Shown one piece after another: positions 49,901 through 60,774 of a DNA stretch of 64,000 bases; positions within the stretch are counted from its first letter, which is position 1, and each line of letters opens with the position of its first letter. The notes under the pieces are model-generated. The model had not been told where the DNA came from and did not search any database. It saw only the letters and a list, made by a program, of their open reading frames with translations. This stretch comes from Alentia gelatinosa (taxonomy: Eukaryota; Annelida; Polychaeta; Phyllodocida; Polynoidae). Location: the NCBI GenBank assembly GCA_950022655.1, contig OX465584.1, positions 58,872,335 through 58,936,334 on the forward strand, in the 5' to 3' direction. The position numbers and the translations under genes were made by a program.

Positions 49901-52900
49901 ATGTAGGGAGAGAGAGAGTTACCTGGATGTAGGGAGAGAGAGAGTTACCTGGATGTAGGGAGAGAGAGAGTTACCTGGATGTAGGGAGTGAGAGAGTTAC
50001 CTGGATGTAGGGAGAGAGTTACCTGGATGTAGGGAGAGAGAGAGTTACCTGGATGTAGGGAGAGAGAGAGTTACCTGGATGTAGGGAGTGAGAGAGTTAC
50101 CTGGATGTAGGGAGAGAGAGAGTTACCTGGATGTAGGGAGAGAGAGAGTTACCTGGATGTAGGGAGTGAGAGAGTTACCTGGATGTAGGGAGAGAGTTAC
50201 CTGGATGTAGGGAGAGAGAGAGTTACCTGGATGTAGGGAGAGAGAGAGTTACCTGGATGTAGGGAGAGAGAGAGTAATCTGGATGTAGGGAGTGAGAGAG
50301 TTACCTGGATGTAGGGAGAGAGAGAGCTACCTGGATGTAGGGAGTGAGAGAGTTACCTGGATGTAGGGACAGAGAGAGTTACCTGGATGTAGGGAGTGAG
50401 AGAGTTACCTGGATGTAGGGAGTGAGAGAGTTACCTGGATAAAGGGAGTGAGAGAGTTACCTGGATGTAGGGAGTGAGAGAGTTACCTGGATGTAGGGAG
50501 AGAGTTACCTGGATGTAGGGAGTGAGAGAGTTACCTGGATGTAGGGAGAGAGAGTAACCTGGATGTAGGGGAAGAGAGTGTTACCTGGATGTAGGGAGAG
50601 GGAGAGTTACCTGGATGTAGGGAGAGAGAGAGTAACCTGAATGTAGGGAGAGAGTTACCTGGATGTAGGGAGCGAGAGAGTTACCTGGATGTAGGGAGTA
50701 AGAGAGTTACCTGGATGTAGGGAGTGAGAGATTTACCTGGATGTAGGGAGAGGGAGAGTTACCTGGATGTAGGGAGTGAGAGAGTTACCTGGATGTAGGG
50801 AGAGGGAGAGTAACCTGGATGTAGGGAGAGAGAGTTACCTGGATGTAGGGGAAGAGAGTGTTACCGGGATGTAGGGAGAGGGAGAGTAACCTGGATGTAG
50901 GGAGAGGGAGAGTTACCTGGATGTAGGGAGAGGGAGAGTTACCTGGATGTAGGGAGTGGGAGAGTTACCTGGATGTAGGGAGAGAGTTACCTGGATGTAG
51001 GGAGAGAGTTACCTGGATGTAGGGAGAGAGAGAGTTACCTGGATGTAGGGAGTGAGTTACCTGGATGTAGGGAGTGAGAGAGTTACCTGGATGTAGGGAG
51101 AGGGAGAGTTACCTGGATGTAGGGAGAGGGAGAGTTACCTGGATGTAGGGAGTGGGAGAGTTACCTGGATGTAGGGAGAGAGTTACCTGGATGTAGGGAG
51201 TGAGTTACCTGGATGTAGTGAGTGAGAGAGTTACCTGGATGTAGGGAGAGGGAGAGTTACCTGGATGTAGGGAGAGGGAGAGTTACCTGGATGTAGGGAG
51301 AGAGAGAGTTACCTGGATGTAGGGAGTGAGAGAGTTACCTGGATGTAGGGAGAGAGTTACCTGGATGTAGGGAGTGAGTTACCTGGATGTAGGGAGAGAG
51401 AGAGTTACCTGGATGTAGGGAGTAAGAGAGTTACCTGGATGTAGGGAGTGAGAGAGTTACCTGGATGTAGGGAGTGAGAGAGTTACCTGGATGTAGGGAG
51501 TGAGAGAGTTACCTGGATGTAGGGAGTGAGAGAGTTACCAGGATGTAGGGAGTGAGAGGGTTACCTGGATGTAGGGAGAGAGTTACCTGGATGTAGGGAG
51601 TGAGAGGGTTACCTGGATGTAGGGAGAGAGTTACCTGGATGTAGAGAGAGAGTTACCTGGATGTAGGGAGTGAGAGGGTTACCTGGATGTAGGGAGAGAG
51701 TTACCTGGATGTAGAGAGAGAGTTACCTGGATGTAGGGAGTGAGAGGGTTACCTGGATGTAGGGAGAGAGTTACCTGGATGTAGAGAGAGAGTTACCTGG
51801 ATGTAGGGAGTGAGAGGGTTACCTGGATGTAGGGAGAGAGTTACCTGGATGTAGGGAGAGAGTTACCTGGATGTAGGGAGAGAGAGAGAGTTACCTGGAT
51901 GTAGGGAGAGAGAGAGTTACCTGGATGTAGGGAGAGAGAGAGTTACCTGGATGTAGGGAGAGAGAGAGTTACCTGGATGTAGGGAGTGAGAGAGTTACCT
52001 GGATGTAGGGAGAGAGTTACCTGGATGTAGGGAGTGAGAGAGTTACCTGGATGTAGGGAGTGAGAGAGTTACCTGGATGTAGGGAGTGAGAGAGTTACCT
52101 GGATGTAGGGAGAGAGAGAGAGTTACCTGGATGTAGGGAGAGGGAGAGTTACCTGGATGTAGGGAGAGAGTTACCTGGATGTAGGGAGAGAGAGAGTTAC
52201 CTGGATGTAGGGAGTGAGTTACCTGGATGTAGGGAGTGAGAGAGTTACCTGGATGTAGGGAGAGGGAGAGTTACCTGGATGTAGGGAGAGGGAGAGTTAC
52301 CTGAATGTAGGGAGTGGGAGAGTTACCTGGATGTAGGGAGAGAGTTACCTGGATGTAGGGAGTGAGTTACCTGGATGTAGTGAGTGAGAGAGTTACCTGG
52401 ATGTAGGGAGAGGGAGAGTTACCTGGATGTAGGGAGAGGGAGAGTTACCTGGATGTAGGGAGAGAGAGAGTTACCTGGATGTAGGGAGTGAGAGAGTTAC
52501 CTAGATGTAGGGAGAGAGTTACCTGGATGTAGGGAGTGAGTTACCTGGATGTAGGGAGAGAGAGAGTTACCTGGATGTAGGGAGTAAGAGAGTTACCTGG
52601 ATGTAGGGAGTGAGAGAGTTACCTGGATGTAGGGAGTGAGAGAGTTACCTGGATGTAGGGAGTGAGAGAGTTACCTGGATGTAGGGAGAGAGAGAGTTAC
52701 CTGGATGTAGGGAGAGAGAGAGTTACCTGGATGTAGGGAGTGAGAGAGTTACCTGGATGTAGGGAGAGGGAGAGTTACCTGGATGTAGGGAGAGGGAGAG
52801 TTACCTGAATGTAGGGAGTGGGAGAGTTACCTGGATGTAGGGAGAGAGTTACCTGGATGTAGGGAGTGAGTTACCTGGATGTAGTGAGTGAGAGAGTTAC

Positions 52901-55900
52901 CTGGATGTAGGGAGAGGGAGAGTTACCTGGATGTAGGGAGAGGGAGAGTTACCTGGATGTAGGGAGAGAGAGAGTTACCTGGATGTAGGGAGTGAGAGAG
53001 TTACCTGGATGTAGGGAGAGAGTTACCTGGATGTAGGGAGTGAGTTACCTGGATGTAGGGAGAGAGAGAGTTACCTGGATGTAGGGAGTAAGAGAGTTAC
53101 CTGGATGTAGGGAGTGAGAGAGTTACCTGGATGTAGGGAGTGAGAGAGTTACCTGGATGTAGGGAGTGAGAGAGTTACCTGGATGTAGGGAGTGAGAGAG
53201 TTACCAGGATGTAGGGAGTGAGAGGGTTACCTGGATGTAGGGAGAGAGTTACCTGGATGTAGGGAGTGAGAGGGTTACCTGGATGTAGGGAGAGAGTTAC
53301 CTGGATGTAGAGAGAGAGTTACCTGGATGTAGGGAGTGAAAGGGTTACCTGGATGTAGGGAGAGAGTTACCTGGATGTAGAGAGAGAGTTACCTGGATGT
53401 AGGGAGTGAGAGGGTTACCTGGATGTAGGGAGAGAGTTACCTGGATGTAGAGAGAGAGTTACCTGGATGTAGGGAGTGAGAGGGTTACCTGGATGTAGGG
53501 AGAGAGTTACCTGGATGTAGGGAGAGAGTTACCTGGATGTAGGGAGAGAGAGAGAGTTACCTGGATGTAGGGAGAGAGAGAGTTACCTGGATGTAGGGAG
53601 AGAGAGAGTTACCTGGATGTAGGGAGTGAGAGAGTTACCTGGATGTAGGGAGAGAGTTACCTGGATGTAGGGAGTGAGAGAGTTACCTGGATGTAGGGAG
53701 TGAGAGAGTTACCTGGATGTAGGGAGTGAGAGAGTTACCTGGATGTAGGGAGAGAGTTACCTGGATGTAGGGAGAGGGAGAGTTACCTGGATGTAGGGAG
53801 AGAGTTACCTGGATATGGGAGAGAGTTACCTGGATGTAGGGAGTGAGTTACCTGGATGTAGGGAGTGAGAGAGTTACCTGGATGTAGGGAGTGAGAGAGT
53901 TACCTGGATGTAGGGAGTGAGAGAGTTACCTGGATGTAGGGGGGAGAGTTACCTGGATATAGGGAGAGATTGAGTTACCTGGATGTAGGGAGAGATTGAG
54001 TTACCTGGATGTAGGGAGTGAGAGAGTTACCTGGATGTAGGGAGAGAGTTACCTGGATGTAGGGAGTGAGAGAGTTACCTGGATGTAGGGAGAGAGAGAG
54101 TTACCTGGATGGAGGGAGAGAGTTACCTGGATGTAGGGAGAGAGAGAGTTACCTGGATGTAGGGAGTGAGAGAGTTACCTGGATGTAGGGAGAGAGTTAC
54201 CTGGATGTAGGGAGAGGGAGAGTTACCTGGATGTAGGGAGAGAGTTACCTGGATGTAGGGAGAGAGTTACCTGGATGTAGGGAGTGAGTTACCTGGATGT
54301 AGGGAGAGGGAGAGTTACCTGGATGTAGGGAGAGAGTTACCTGGATGTAGGGAGTGAGAGAGAGTTACCTGGATGTAGGGAGTGAGAGAGTTACCTGGAT
54401 GTAGGGAGAGAGAGAGTTACCTGGATGTAGGGAGTGAGAGAGTTACCTGGATGTAGGGAGTGAGAGAGTTACCTGGATGTAGGGAGTGAGAGAGTTACCT
54501 GGATGTAGGGAGAGAGTTACCTGGATGTAGGGAGAGAGAGAGTTACCTGGATGAAGGGAGTGAGAGAGAGTTACCTGGATGTAGGGAGAGAGTTACCTGG
54601 ATGTAGGGAGAGATTGAGTTACCTGGATGTAGGGAGTGAGAGAGTTACCTGGATGTAGGGAGTGAGAGAGTTACCAGGATATAGGGAGAGATTGAGTTAC
54701 CTGGATGTAGGGAGAGAGAGAGAGTTACCTGGATGTAGGGAGAGATTGAGTTACCTGGATGTAGGGAGAGAGAGAGAGTTACCTGGATGTAGGGGGAGAT
54801 TGAGTTACCTGGATGTAGGGAGAGAGAGAGAGTTACCTGGATGTAGGGAGAGATTGAGTTACCTGGATGTAGGGAGAGAGAGAGAGAGTTACCTGGATGT
54901 AGGGAGAGAGAGAGTTACCTGGATGTAGGGACTGAGAGAGTTACCTGGATGAAGGGAGTGACCTGGATGTAGGGAGTGAGAGAGTTACCTGGATGTAGGG
55001 AGAGAGTTACCTGGATGTAGGGAGAGAGAGAGTTACCTGGATGTAGGGAGTGAGAGAGTTACCTGGATAAAGGGAGTGACCTGGATGTAGGGAGTGAGAG
55101 AGTTACCTGGATGTAGGGAGTGAGAGAGTTACCTGGATGTAGGGAGAGAGAGAGCTACCTGGATGTAGGGAGAGAGTTACCTGGATGTAGGGAGTGAGAG
55201 AGTTACCTGGATGTAGGGAGTGAGAGAGTTACCTGGATGTAGGGAGTGAGAGAGTTACCTGGATGAAGGGAGTGACCTGGATGTAGGGAGTGAGAGAGTT
55301 ACCTGGATGTAGGGAGTGAGAGAGTTACCTGGATGTAGGGAGAGTGAGAGAGTTACCTGGATGAAGGGAGTGAGAGAGTTACCTGGATGTAGGGAGTGAG
55401 AGAGTTACCTGGATGTAGGGAGAGAGAGAGTTACCTGGATGTAGGGAGTGAGAGAGTTACCTGGACGTAGGGAGTGAGAGAGTTACCTGGATGTAGGGAG
55501 AGAGTTACCTGGATGTAGGGAGAGATTGAGTTACCTGGATGTAGGGAGTGAGAGAGTTACCTGGATGTAGGGAGAGAGAGAGTTACCTGGATGTAGGGAG
55601 AGAGAGAGTTACCTGGATGTAGGGAGAGATTGAGTTACCTGGATGTAGGGAGAGGGAGAGTTACCTGGATGTAGGGAGTGAGAGAGCTACCTGGATGTAG
55701 GGAGTGAGAGAGTTACCTGGATGTAGGGAGAGAGAGAGTTACCTGGATGTAGGGAGAGAGTAACCTGGATGTAGGGAGAGAGAGAGAGTTACCTGGATGT
55801 AGGGAGTGAGAGTTACCTGGATGTAGGGAGTGAGAGAGTTACCTGGATGTAGGGAGAGGGAGAGTTACCTGGATGTAGGGAGTGAGAGAGTTACCTGGAT

Positions 55901-58798
55901 GTAGGGAGTGAGAGAGTTACCTGGATGTAGGGAGAGATTGAGTTACCTGGATGTAGGGAGTGAGAGAGTTACCTGGATGTAGGGAGAGGGAGAGTTACCT
56001 GGATGTAGGGAGAGAGAGAGTTACCTGGATGTAGGGCTGGTGGAGCAGCGCTCTGCTCACCCGACCTTCCTGGTACCAGCGATCTGAGCTACCAGCGGGC
56101 ACCGACTCCACGCGACCCCTACCAGGAAAAAACAGAGATGAACAATTACAGTTTTCTGATGTGACAATCAATGATGTTCAAGGCCTATATCAGTATATAT
56201 ACCCATGGCCGAATGTCTTACTTTTACTGACCAGTTGTTCAGATTCTGTTTGTCACTGAGTGACGAAAGATTTTCATATGTCCCTCCATACTACGTGACC
56301 ACCCATCCTGCTATTTGGTGAGTTGTAAAAAGGCATTCTTAATGATTTCTACTATAATATAGAGACACAGTGAGGGTGACTGAATTATATCTGTTCCTCA
56401 ATATTTTGGTCCGAAATACTTCAAACTCGGTGAGTATTTCTGATCAAAATATCTCTGAACAGATTCCATTCAGTCACACTAACTATGTCTCTATATAGTA
56501 TTATGTACCCATGGGCGAATGTCTCCCTTTTACTGACCAAGAGTACAGATTCCGTTCGTCACTGAGTGACGAAAGATTATGCATACGTCCCTCTGTACCA
56601 CCTGACCACTGTCATTTTGCTATTCAGTGAGTTTTATCATGGCATTTTTAATTATTTTCAGGTGTAAAATAATAAGGAGACATAGTGAGTGTGACTGAAT
56701 TACATCTGTTCCTTGTTGTTTTGGTCGGAAATATTCACCTCGTTCTACAAACTCGGTGAATATTTCCGACCAAAACAACTAAAAACAGATTTCATTCAGT
56801 CACACTAACCTATTCTCCATATAACAATTCAACACTGACTCCTGATACTCACAAATCCATTATTCAGAATGAATCAGTATTATGAGGAAAGTATTTACTG
56901 AGCCTGTAGTGATGTCGTTCGGGGTCTTTCAACCTGTAACTACGGTCCGATGCCGTAGGTGAAGGACCGAGATTGAGGTGCCGAGAATGGCCTTCATTCT
57001 GAGTTCAGAAATTATGTTTCCTGACTATCAATGAAAAAATACTTACAAAGAAGATAATTATTAGAAAATAATGAAATTTGGTATACATGCACAAAACACA
57101 TGATTCTTCGCTGCAGATATATTTTACTTGGAAACCATTCTCTGACCATTATCACCCGCCATTTCGATTGTATACTGCGAGCAAGAGCCCCCTCCAAGCT
57201 TCGAGGATACCTCTAGGATTAAGAAAGAAATTGATAAGTGTTCAATTGGTCTGTGTCCTCGTTCGCCATCGAGTTTGGAGTGCGCAGTAATATTAGGAAA
57301 CGTCCTTACTGTAGACGAAACGGTTCCTGTTCGAGGTCAGTCGTCGATTTCATACTGCCTGAAGCCATAGGCGGAAGGCAGTATGAAAATGGAGACTGAC
57401 CGAGAACGAGAACCATTTCGTCTACAGTGAGGACGTTTGCTTATTATAATATACCTTTAATTGGTGAAAAACGCCATTTTAATGACATACAAAGTCGCAG
57501 TTACAGCGGGCACGAACATTATTATTACTGCACCCCTAGCAGCGGGCAGTATTTAATAGACATTCGGACATAGGTATATAATAATATGAACGAGTCGATA
57601 GACAAGTGAATATTCTGAAGAAGCATGGCAGGTCGTTTCATATTTGCTATATGTCCGAAATTGATACAGACAATTAATTTAATTTGCCCTAACAACTGAT
57701 ATTTTAGTCAACGCGTATGGAACAGTGTTCAGTATTTTCCCGGACGGAACAATGTTCAGTACAGTATTTTTACGTTATATGGTGAAACAGTGCGTATTTA
57801 CAGTACTTATATAGAACGTCCTGACCATGCTGTACAATTTACAGAACGAGATGCTAATTTACGGTGTGTACGGACCGAGGCATTTATGCCGAGTTCCGTA
57901 CAAACGGTAAATTATCATCGAGTTCTGTGACTTGTACAAGCATGGTTGGACGTTATATATTTACTATATGCCCGAAATTAAAAAAAAATAATCAATTTCA
58001 ATTGGCTTAACAACCAATTTTTTAATAAATGTGTATGGCAAGGTGGTCCGTATTTTAGTGTACGGACCGGCGGTCCGTACAGTATTTTTACGTCATATGC
58101 CGAAACGGTGCGTATTTACAGTATATACGGCATGGGTATATAGTAAATACATGTACACGGCATGTGTATATATTCTGAAACCCTTCAAATGAAATGGTTA
58201 TTGGGGACACAGATGAAACACGAATATGTTTCTGATTTTATCTTAGCCTTGATATAGTTTTCTGTTCATCACACACTGAGGCTGAGTTATCGTACTTATG
58301 CCTATGGACGTTTATACCAGGCTAAGATAACATATACTTATATACAACGTCCTGACCATGCTGTACAAGTTACAGAACGAGATGCTAATTTGCCATTTGT
58401 ACGGACCGAGGCGTTTACGCCGAGTTCCGTACAAATGGTAAATTAGCATCAAGTTCTGTGACTTTTACAAGCATGGTTGGACGTTATACATTTATTATAT
58501 ACCCACAATCTTTTTTAAATCAACTTTATTTTTCCTAACAACCAAAATTTTAATAAATGTGTATTTTAGTGTACGGACCAGTGGTCCGTACAGTATTTTT
58601 ACTGGCAATCTCATACAGTGACTTGACTGTAGGGACCCACTGTTTACTCTTCCTTTTTTCAGTATTTATCACCTTAACAACTTCATTTTTACTGGTATTT
58701 TAAAATAACCATTCTTACCGCGATCCTCGCCTCCTGCCACGCGCATGCCCAGTGCCAAGAAGCACGAGGGCCACGACCACCAGGTGGAGCCACCCCAT
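43558..58798 (-). CDS. Secreted acetylcholine-binding-protein-like Cys-loop protein (5 coding exons)
   Basis: Five minus-strand exons join in phase into 248 residues. Residues 1-20 are a signal peptide (MGWLHLVVVALVLLGTGHA). The rest is the extracellular domain of a nicotinic-type Cys-loop receptor: RPVVNGS near 60; tryptophans of the loop D region in VRQVWVDTRLSW (96-108); EIWTPE (126-131, loop A); a cysteine pair C169/C179; and RVWTPMY (loop B). It stops (TAA) at the end of strand beta-10, just where M1 would start. No membrane helices follow in the 9 kb downstream, and AATAAA lies 21 nt after the stop. This layout matches molluscan and annelid acetylcholine-binding proteins, which are secreted pentamers. 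Oddities: the Cys-loop has 9 residues between cysteines (13 in receptors, 12 in snail AChBP), and loop C lacks the vicinal cysteines. Possible N-glycosylation at N64 and N242. Ligand unknown. Alternative: a receptor truncated by the adjoining MITE. Confidence 0.82.
44260..44930 (+). repeat. Degenerate tandem repeat in AChBP-like intron 4
   Basis: Three loose units share GGGTCCAGRG-type, AGAGCC/AAGCTC and GGATTTCAYAGATTATA-like blocks (about 44280, 44420 and 44810). Non-coding. Confidence 0.5.
45035..45404. mobile_element. TTAA-flanked MITE with three micro-palindromes (copy 4)
   Basis: Starts TTAACCCTTTAAGGACGC and ends CCATCTTAAAGGGTTAA. The palindromes are GATGCCTGGAGGCATC (45054 and 45088) and GATACCATGAGGCATC (45122), spaced about 34 bp. 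In AChBP-like intron 4. Confidence 0.85.
45618..45727 (-). CDS. AChBP-like exon 4, residues 99-134
   Basis: A 110-bp exon with acceptor TGATAG and donor GTACGT, ending in phase 2. Encodes VWVDTRLSWDSADGATIDKL, then SDEIWTPETEVFP. It matches the 'WxxxxWxDxRLxWxPxDY...WxPDI' region of nicotinic subunits; the loop A tyrosine is replaced. Confidence 0.93.
46431..46626. mobile_element. 200-bp MITE, GTTTCCATTGG type
   Basis: Ends AGGCCTGTTTCTATTGGCCG and CGGCCAATGGAAACGGGCCT. Same family as 25981 and 26309. In AChBP-like intron 3. Confidence 0.75.
46800..47150. repeat. Foldback repeat
   Basis: TTATTATCCACCTAATACAA (also at 1287) begins a block with repeated GCATACGG and its complement, a GACTGGTTTCAGATA arm at 47020 and a TATCTGAAACCAGTC arm at 47131. 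In AChBP-like intron 3. Confidence 0.55.
47635..47770. repeat. Foldback-superfamily hairpin
   Basis: TTTCATATAATTGTTTACAT pairs with a GAACAATCATATGAAA arm, and GTTGTCTTCTG with a CGAAGACAAC arm. The loop is CACTCAGCTCCGCTTCATG. A GGGTAGGAAAAGATC end precedes it. Confidence 0.7.
48070..48189 (-). CDS. AChBP-like exon 3, residues 59-98
   Basis: A 120-bp exon, phase 0 at both ends, with acceptor TTTACAG and donor GTAGGT. Encodes KRPVVNGSVQVKVGHSLSLI then TDYQPVGHIVTFRAHVRQ, matching the 'RPVxNxSxxxxVxxxLxLxxIxxxDexxq' region of nicotinic subunits. Confidence 0.93.
48890..49183. mobile_element. MITE family A
   Basis: Ends GGGACCTGTTTCATTAG and CTAGTGAAACAGGTCCC. In AChBP-like intron 2, about 400 bp from the minisatellite. 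Confidence 0.8.
49590..56036 (-). repeat. Splice-site minisatellite, about 6.4 kb in AChBP-like intron 2
   Basis: On the plus strand the unit is GTTACCTGGATGTAGGGAG plus a variable AGAGA or TGAGAGA tail, mostly 22 or 26 bp, roughly 260 units. On the transcribed strand each unit reads CCCTACATCCAG then GTAACT after a CT-rich run. The last plus-strand unit runs without a break into exon 2: the exon's final 12 bases (CCCTACATCCAG, codons PYIQ) and its donor are a repeat unit. Segments of the array are themselves duplicated, for example with an offset of about 1667 bp. Single-base variants (GTAGTGAG, TTACCAGG, GAAGGGAG) mark sub-blocks. Assembly length should be treated with caution. Confidence 0.97.
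56025..56118 (-). CDS. AChBP-like exon 2, residues 27-58
   Basis: A 94-bp exon with acceptor CTGGTAG and donor GTAACT, phase 0 at its end. Encodes GRVESVPAGSSDRWYQEGRV then SRALLHQPYIQ, the N-terminal helix region before RPVVN. The last four codons and the donor belong to the adjoining minisatellite. The donor used by the gene should be the first of the series. Confidence 0.85.
56180..56830 (+). repeat. Tandem duplication with hairpins, AChBP-like intron 1
   Basis: Two units of about 340 bp (from CCATGGCCGAATGTCT at 56203 and CCATGGGCGAATGTCT at 56511). Each ends in a hairpin: GTGACTGAATTAYATCTGTT pairs with a GATTYCATTCAGTCACAC arm, and an inner stem of AATATTTCCGACCAAAAC pairs with its complement. 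Confidence 0.75.
57299..57595. mobile_element. Hairpin element, inverse copy of 32070-32358
   Basis: Stem AAACGTCCTTACTGTAGACG pairs with CGTCTACAGTGAGGACGTTT. The inner stem TCATACTGCC pairs with GGCAGTATGA around a GAAGCCATAGGCGGAA loop. The tail contains AATGACATACAAAGTCGCAG. In AChBP-like intron 1. Confidence 0.8.
57700..58600. repeat. Two related foldback blocks with long stems
   Basis: The hairpin at about 57795-57960 has stem ACGTCCTGACCATGCTGTAC pairing with a TACAAGCATGGTTGGACGT arm. It recurs at about 58345-58490 with the same outer stem and a changed inner stem. GTACGGACCGGCGGTCCGTAC-type palindromes lie at 58059 and 58573. Confidence 0.75.
58719..58798 (-). CDS. AChBP-like exon 1, residues 1-26 (signal peptide)
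   Basis: Starts at ATG 58798-58796 and ends at donor GTAAGA, two bases into codon 27. Encodes MGWLHLVVVALVLLGTGHAR then a basic GRRRGS. The hydrophobic core and small residues before GHA fit a signal peptide cleaved near residue 19. The join to exon 2 rests on phase, order and sense rather than strong homology. Confidence 0.75.
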
Positions 58799-59069
58799 AG
58801 TCAACAGGTCCCGAAAAGTCTGAAAACTGAGAAATTGGGGAAAATAAAGTGTTGGTTCCACCAGCACACAAGATATAGCGAGATTGGTCAAGATTTGGTT
58901 GTATAGCTCAATCTTGCTAGGTTTTGAATAATCTGTGTGCATATTTGTGGTGATGCATCTCGAGGTGTCATGGTGGTGGAGCACCAAAGTATCTTGAAGA
59001 AGTACACACATAATAGTGTGGAATGTATCGTGATAAAGGAGGTATGACATTTCTCGACACTGTAAGATA

Positions 59070-59362
59070 TTTAGAAGGAAACCCACGAGATGAGAATAAC
59101 TTGGTCCGTACTCCACCGAGTTTGACTGTGAAGTAATCCACGAAGCGAAGCTGAGTGAATTACGTAGCGGTCAAACGAGGTGGAGTTCAGACCAAGTTAT
59201 TCACATCAAGTGGGTTTCTGATTTTATCTCACCCTGTATAACCCTATTTATTGCTGGAATAACTCGCCAAATTAGCCATTGAGTATTGGGTCCAATACTT
59301 TCACGGCCGTGGAGTACGACTTCCTAACGTTAAGCCTATGGAGAAAAATACCGGGGTGAGAT
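59070..59362. mobile_element. Foldback-superfamily element, GGTGAGATAA type
   Basis: The hairpin at 59078-59220 (AAACCCACGAGATGAGAATA against a TTATTCACATCAAGTGGGTTT-like arm) has loop CACGAAGCGAAGCTGAGTG. The terminal module TAACGTTAAGCCTATGGAG and GGGGTGAGAT ends near 59362. Confidence 0.8.
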
Positions 59363-60289
59363 TAATCAAGATATACCATGGCAAATCTGTTGGTGTTGGT
59401 GGAACTAGCCCTTAAGTGAATCAAACCAATAGAAAGTTTATTTGGCACTTTGCACAGGTGATCGTAGTGTGCAACGTTTTAATATCATTCTCTGGCCAAT
59501 GTGATGCCAGGGGTGAGATAAGTGCTGTAAACATTTAAAACCTATATGTCATCTCAAAATAGTTTTTATCTAAAACTGAATTCAGTGAGGATATGTTTTC
59601 TCTTCTCAAAGATGGAGGTCGACCTCAATCTTCGAGAGTAGGAAAAATATCGACATATGTTACTCCCTACTTAACCCAAAGCGACTCACAGAGTGACTGT
59701 CAACACAATAGGAACTCTTTCAAAAAAGCAAACTATTTTCTATATTGGATTTCAATTTAGGGATTCAACCTCCTATAAACATTTATAAGAATGTGATACA
59801 GGACCCACAGGTTGGCAAAAAAAACGCGCCTCATGAGACGAGACAAGAATGATTTAAAAAAGAAAAACATAAACCCTCCAGATGTTACTAAACCCGTTGA
59901 TACTGCCCCAGGTATGTGAACTAACTGGAGAAACCTATTATATATAATTTGAAATGTATATGTAGAATTAAGTGAAATTTCTGTTTCTGCCATCAGATTT
60001 CCAATTTGAAGATTTATATAAAAACCATTTACGAGATATGGGTCAAGGGTCTATCACCATACAACGATGAATTCCTGTCTCCACTGATACTAAGCTGCCC
60101 TGGGTGATTTGCCAGTAACCAGAGTATTACTCTTCAAGCATAGGTCCTAAAATTAGAACGGTCAATCACAAAATTCCTTTCTCCCATCAGGCAGAGGAAA
60201 CAGGCAAATGGGAGCCGTCCTCTGTTAGACCCTTACGGACCGTAAGCTTTAGGTGGTGCGGTCTGTAAACGGACTATAGAACAGATATA
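59363..60289. other. Intergenic, no gene recognised
   Basis: Bases 59780-60060 resemble 43905-44190 (CCTCCAGAKGTTACTAAA, TAACTGGAGAAAC-like, GATATGGGTCAAGGGTC blocks), so this is a dispersed repeat. Bases 60070-60270 are a copy of the repeat at 37255-37520. No exon is supported. Confidence 0.5.
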
Positions 60290-60640
60290 GGGAGCCAAAG
60301 TGAACCCGCTGAAACCACAGATACCCACCTACAAAACACCATTTCCGGTGGCCAGTAAGAACGAGGCTTAGTGCTAAAGCTATGGTGGTTTGAGGCTAGA
60401 CTTTTGTTTTTGGTCTCGTTTGTTATTTTTGAGGTGGAGTTTATAACTTTCGTCTCTGAATAACTTTGTTTCAAAACTACGATGACAGTTGTTAAGTTTA
60501 TTAAAAGTTTGGATCTAAAAGATTGGTGAATGAGACATATAATTTTGAACCTACATAGTCAAAGTACTGAGTGCCTATACCCGGAAATAGTATTTTTTGA
60601 CCGGCTATCTGTGGTTGCAACGGGTTCACTTTGGCTCCCT
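60290..60640. mobile_element. MITE with long terminal inverted repeats (GGGAGCC type)
   Basis: Second copy of the 30906-31255 element, with ends GGGAGCCAAAGTGAACCCGC and ACGGGTTCACTTTGGCTCCC, flanked by TA on both sides. Confidence 0.85.
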
Positions 60641-60774
60641 ATAGGACTGGTTCACACAACTACCCACAGATAGCAGGTGAATCAATAATTCCCGGATGGT
60701 CCACCAGGGTCATCTAGGTTAGACACCCCAGATATGGTGGCGCCACTGTATAGTCTACCCATACAGGAACCAGG

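Noticed and set aside
54662..54928. An open frame of repeated ELPGCRERLSYLDVGRE units
   Set aside because: It is a chance frame through the minisatellite on the strand opposite to the gene.
49590..56036. CRISPR array or centromeric satellite
   Set aside because: There are no unique spacers, the unit is 22-26 bp, and it is continuous with an exon edge of a eukaryotic gene.
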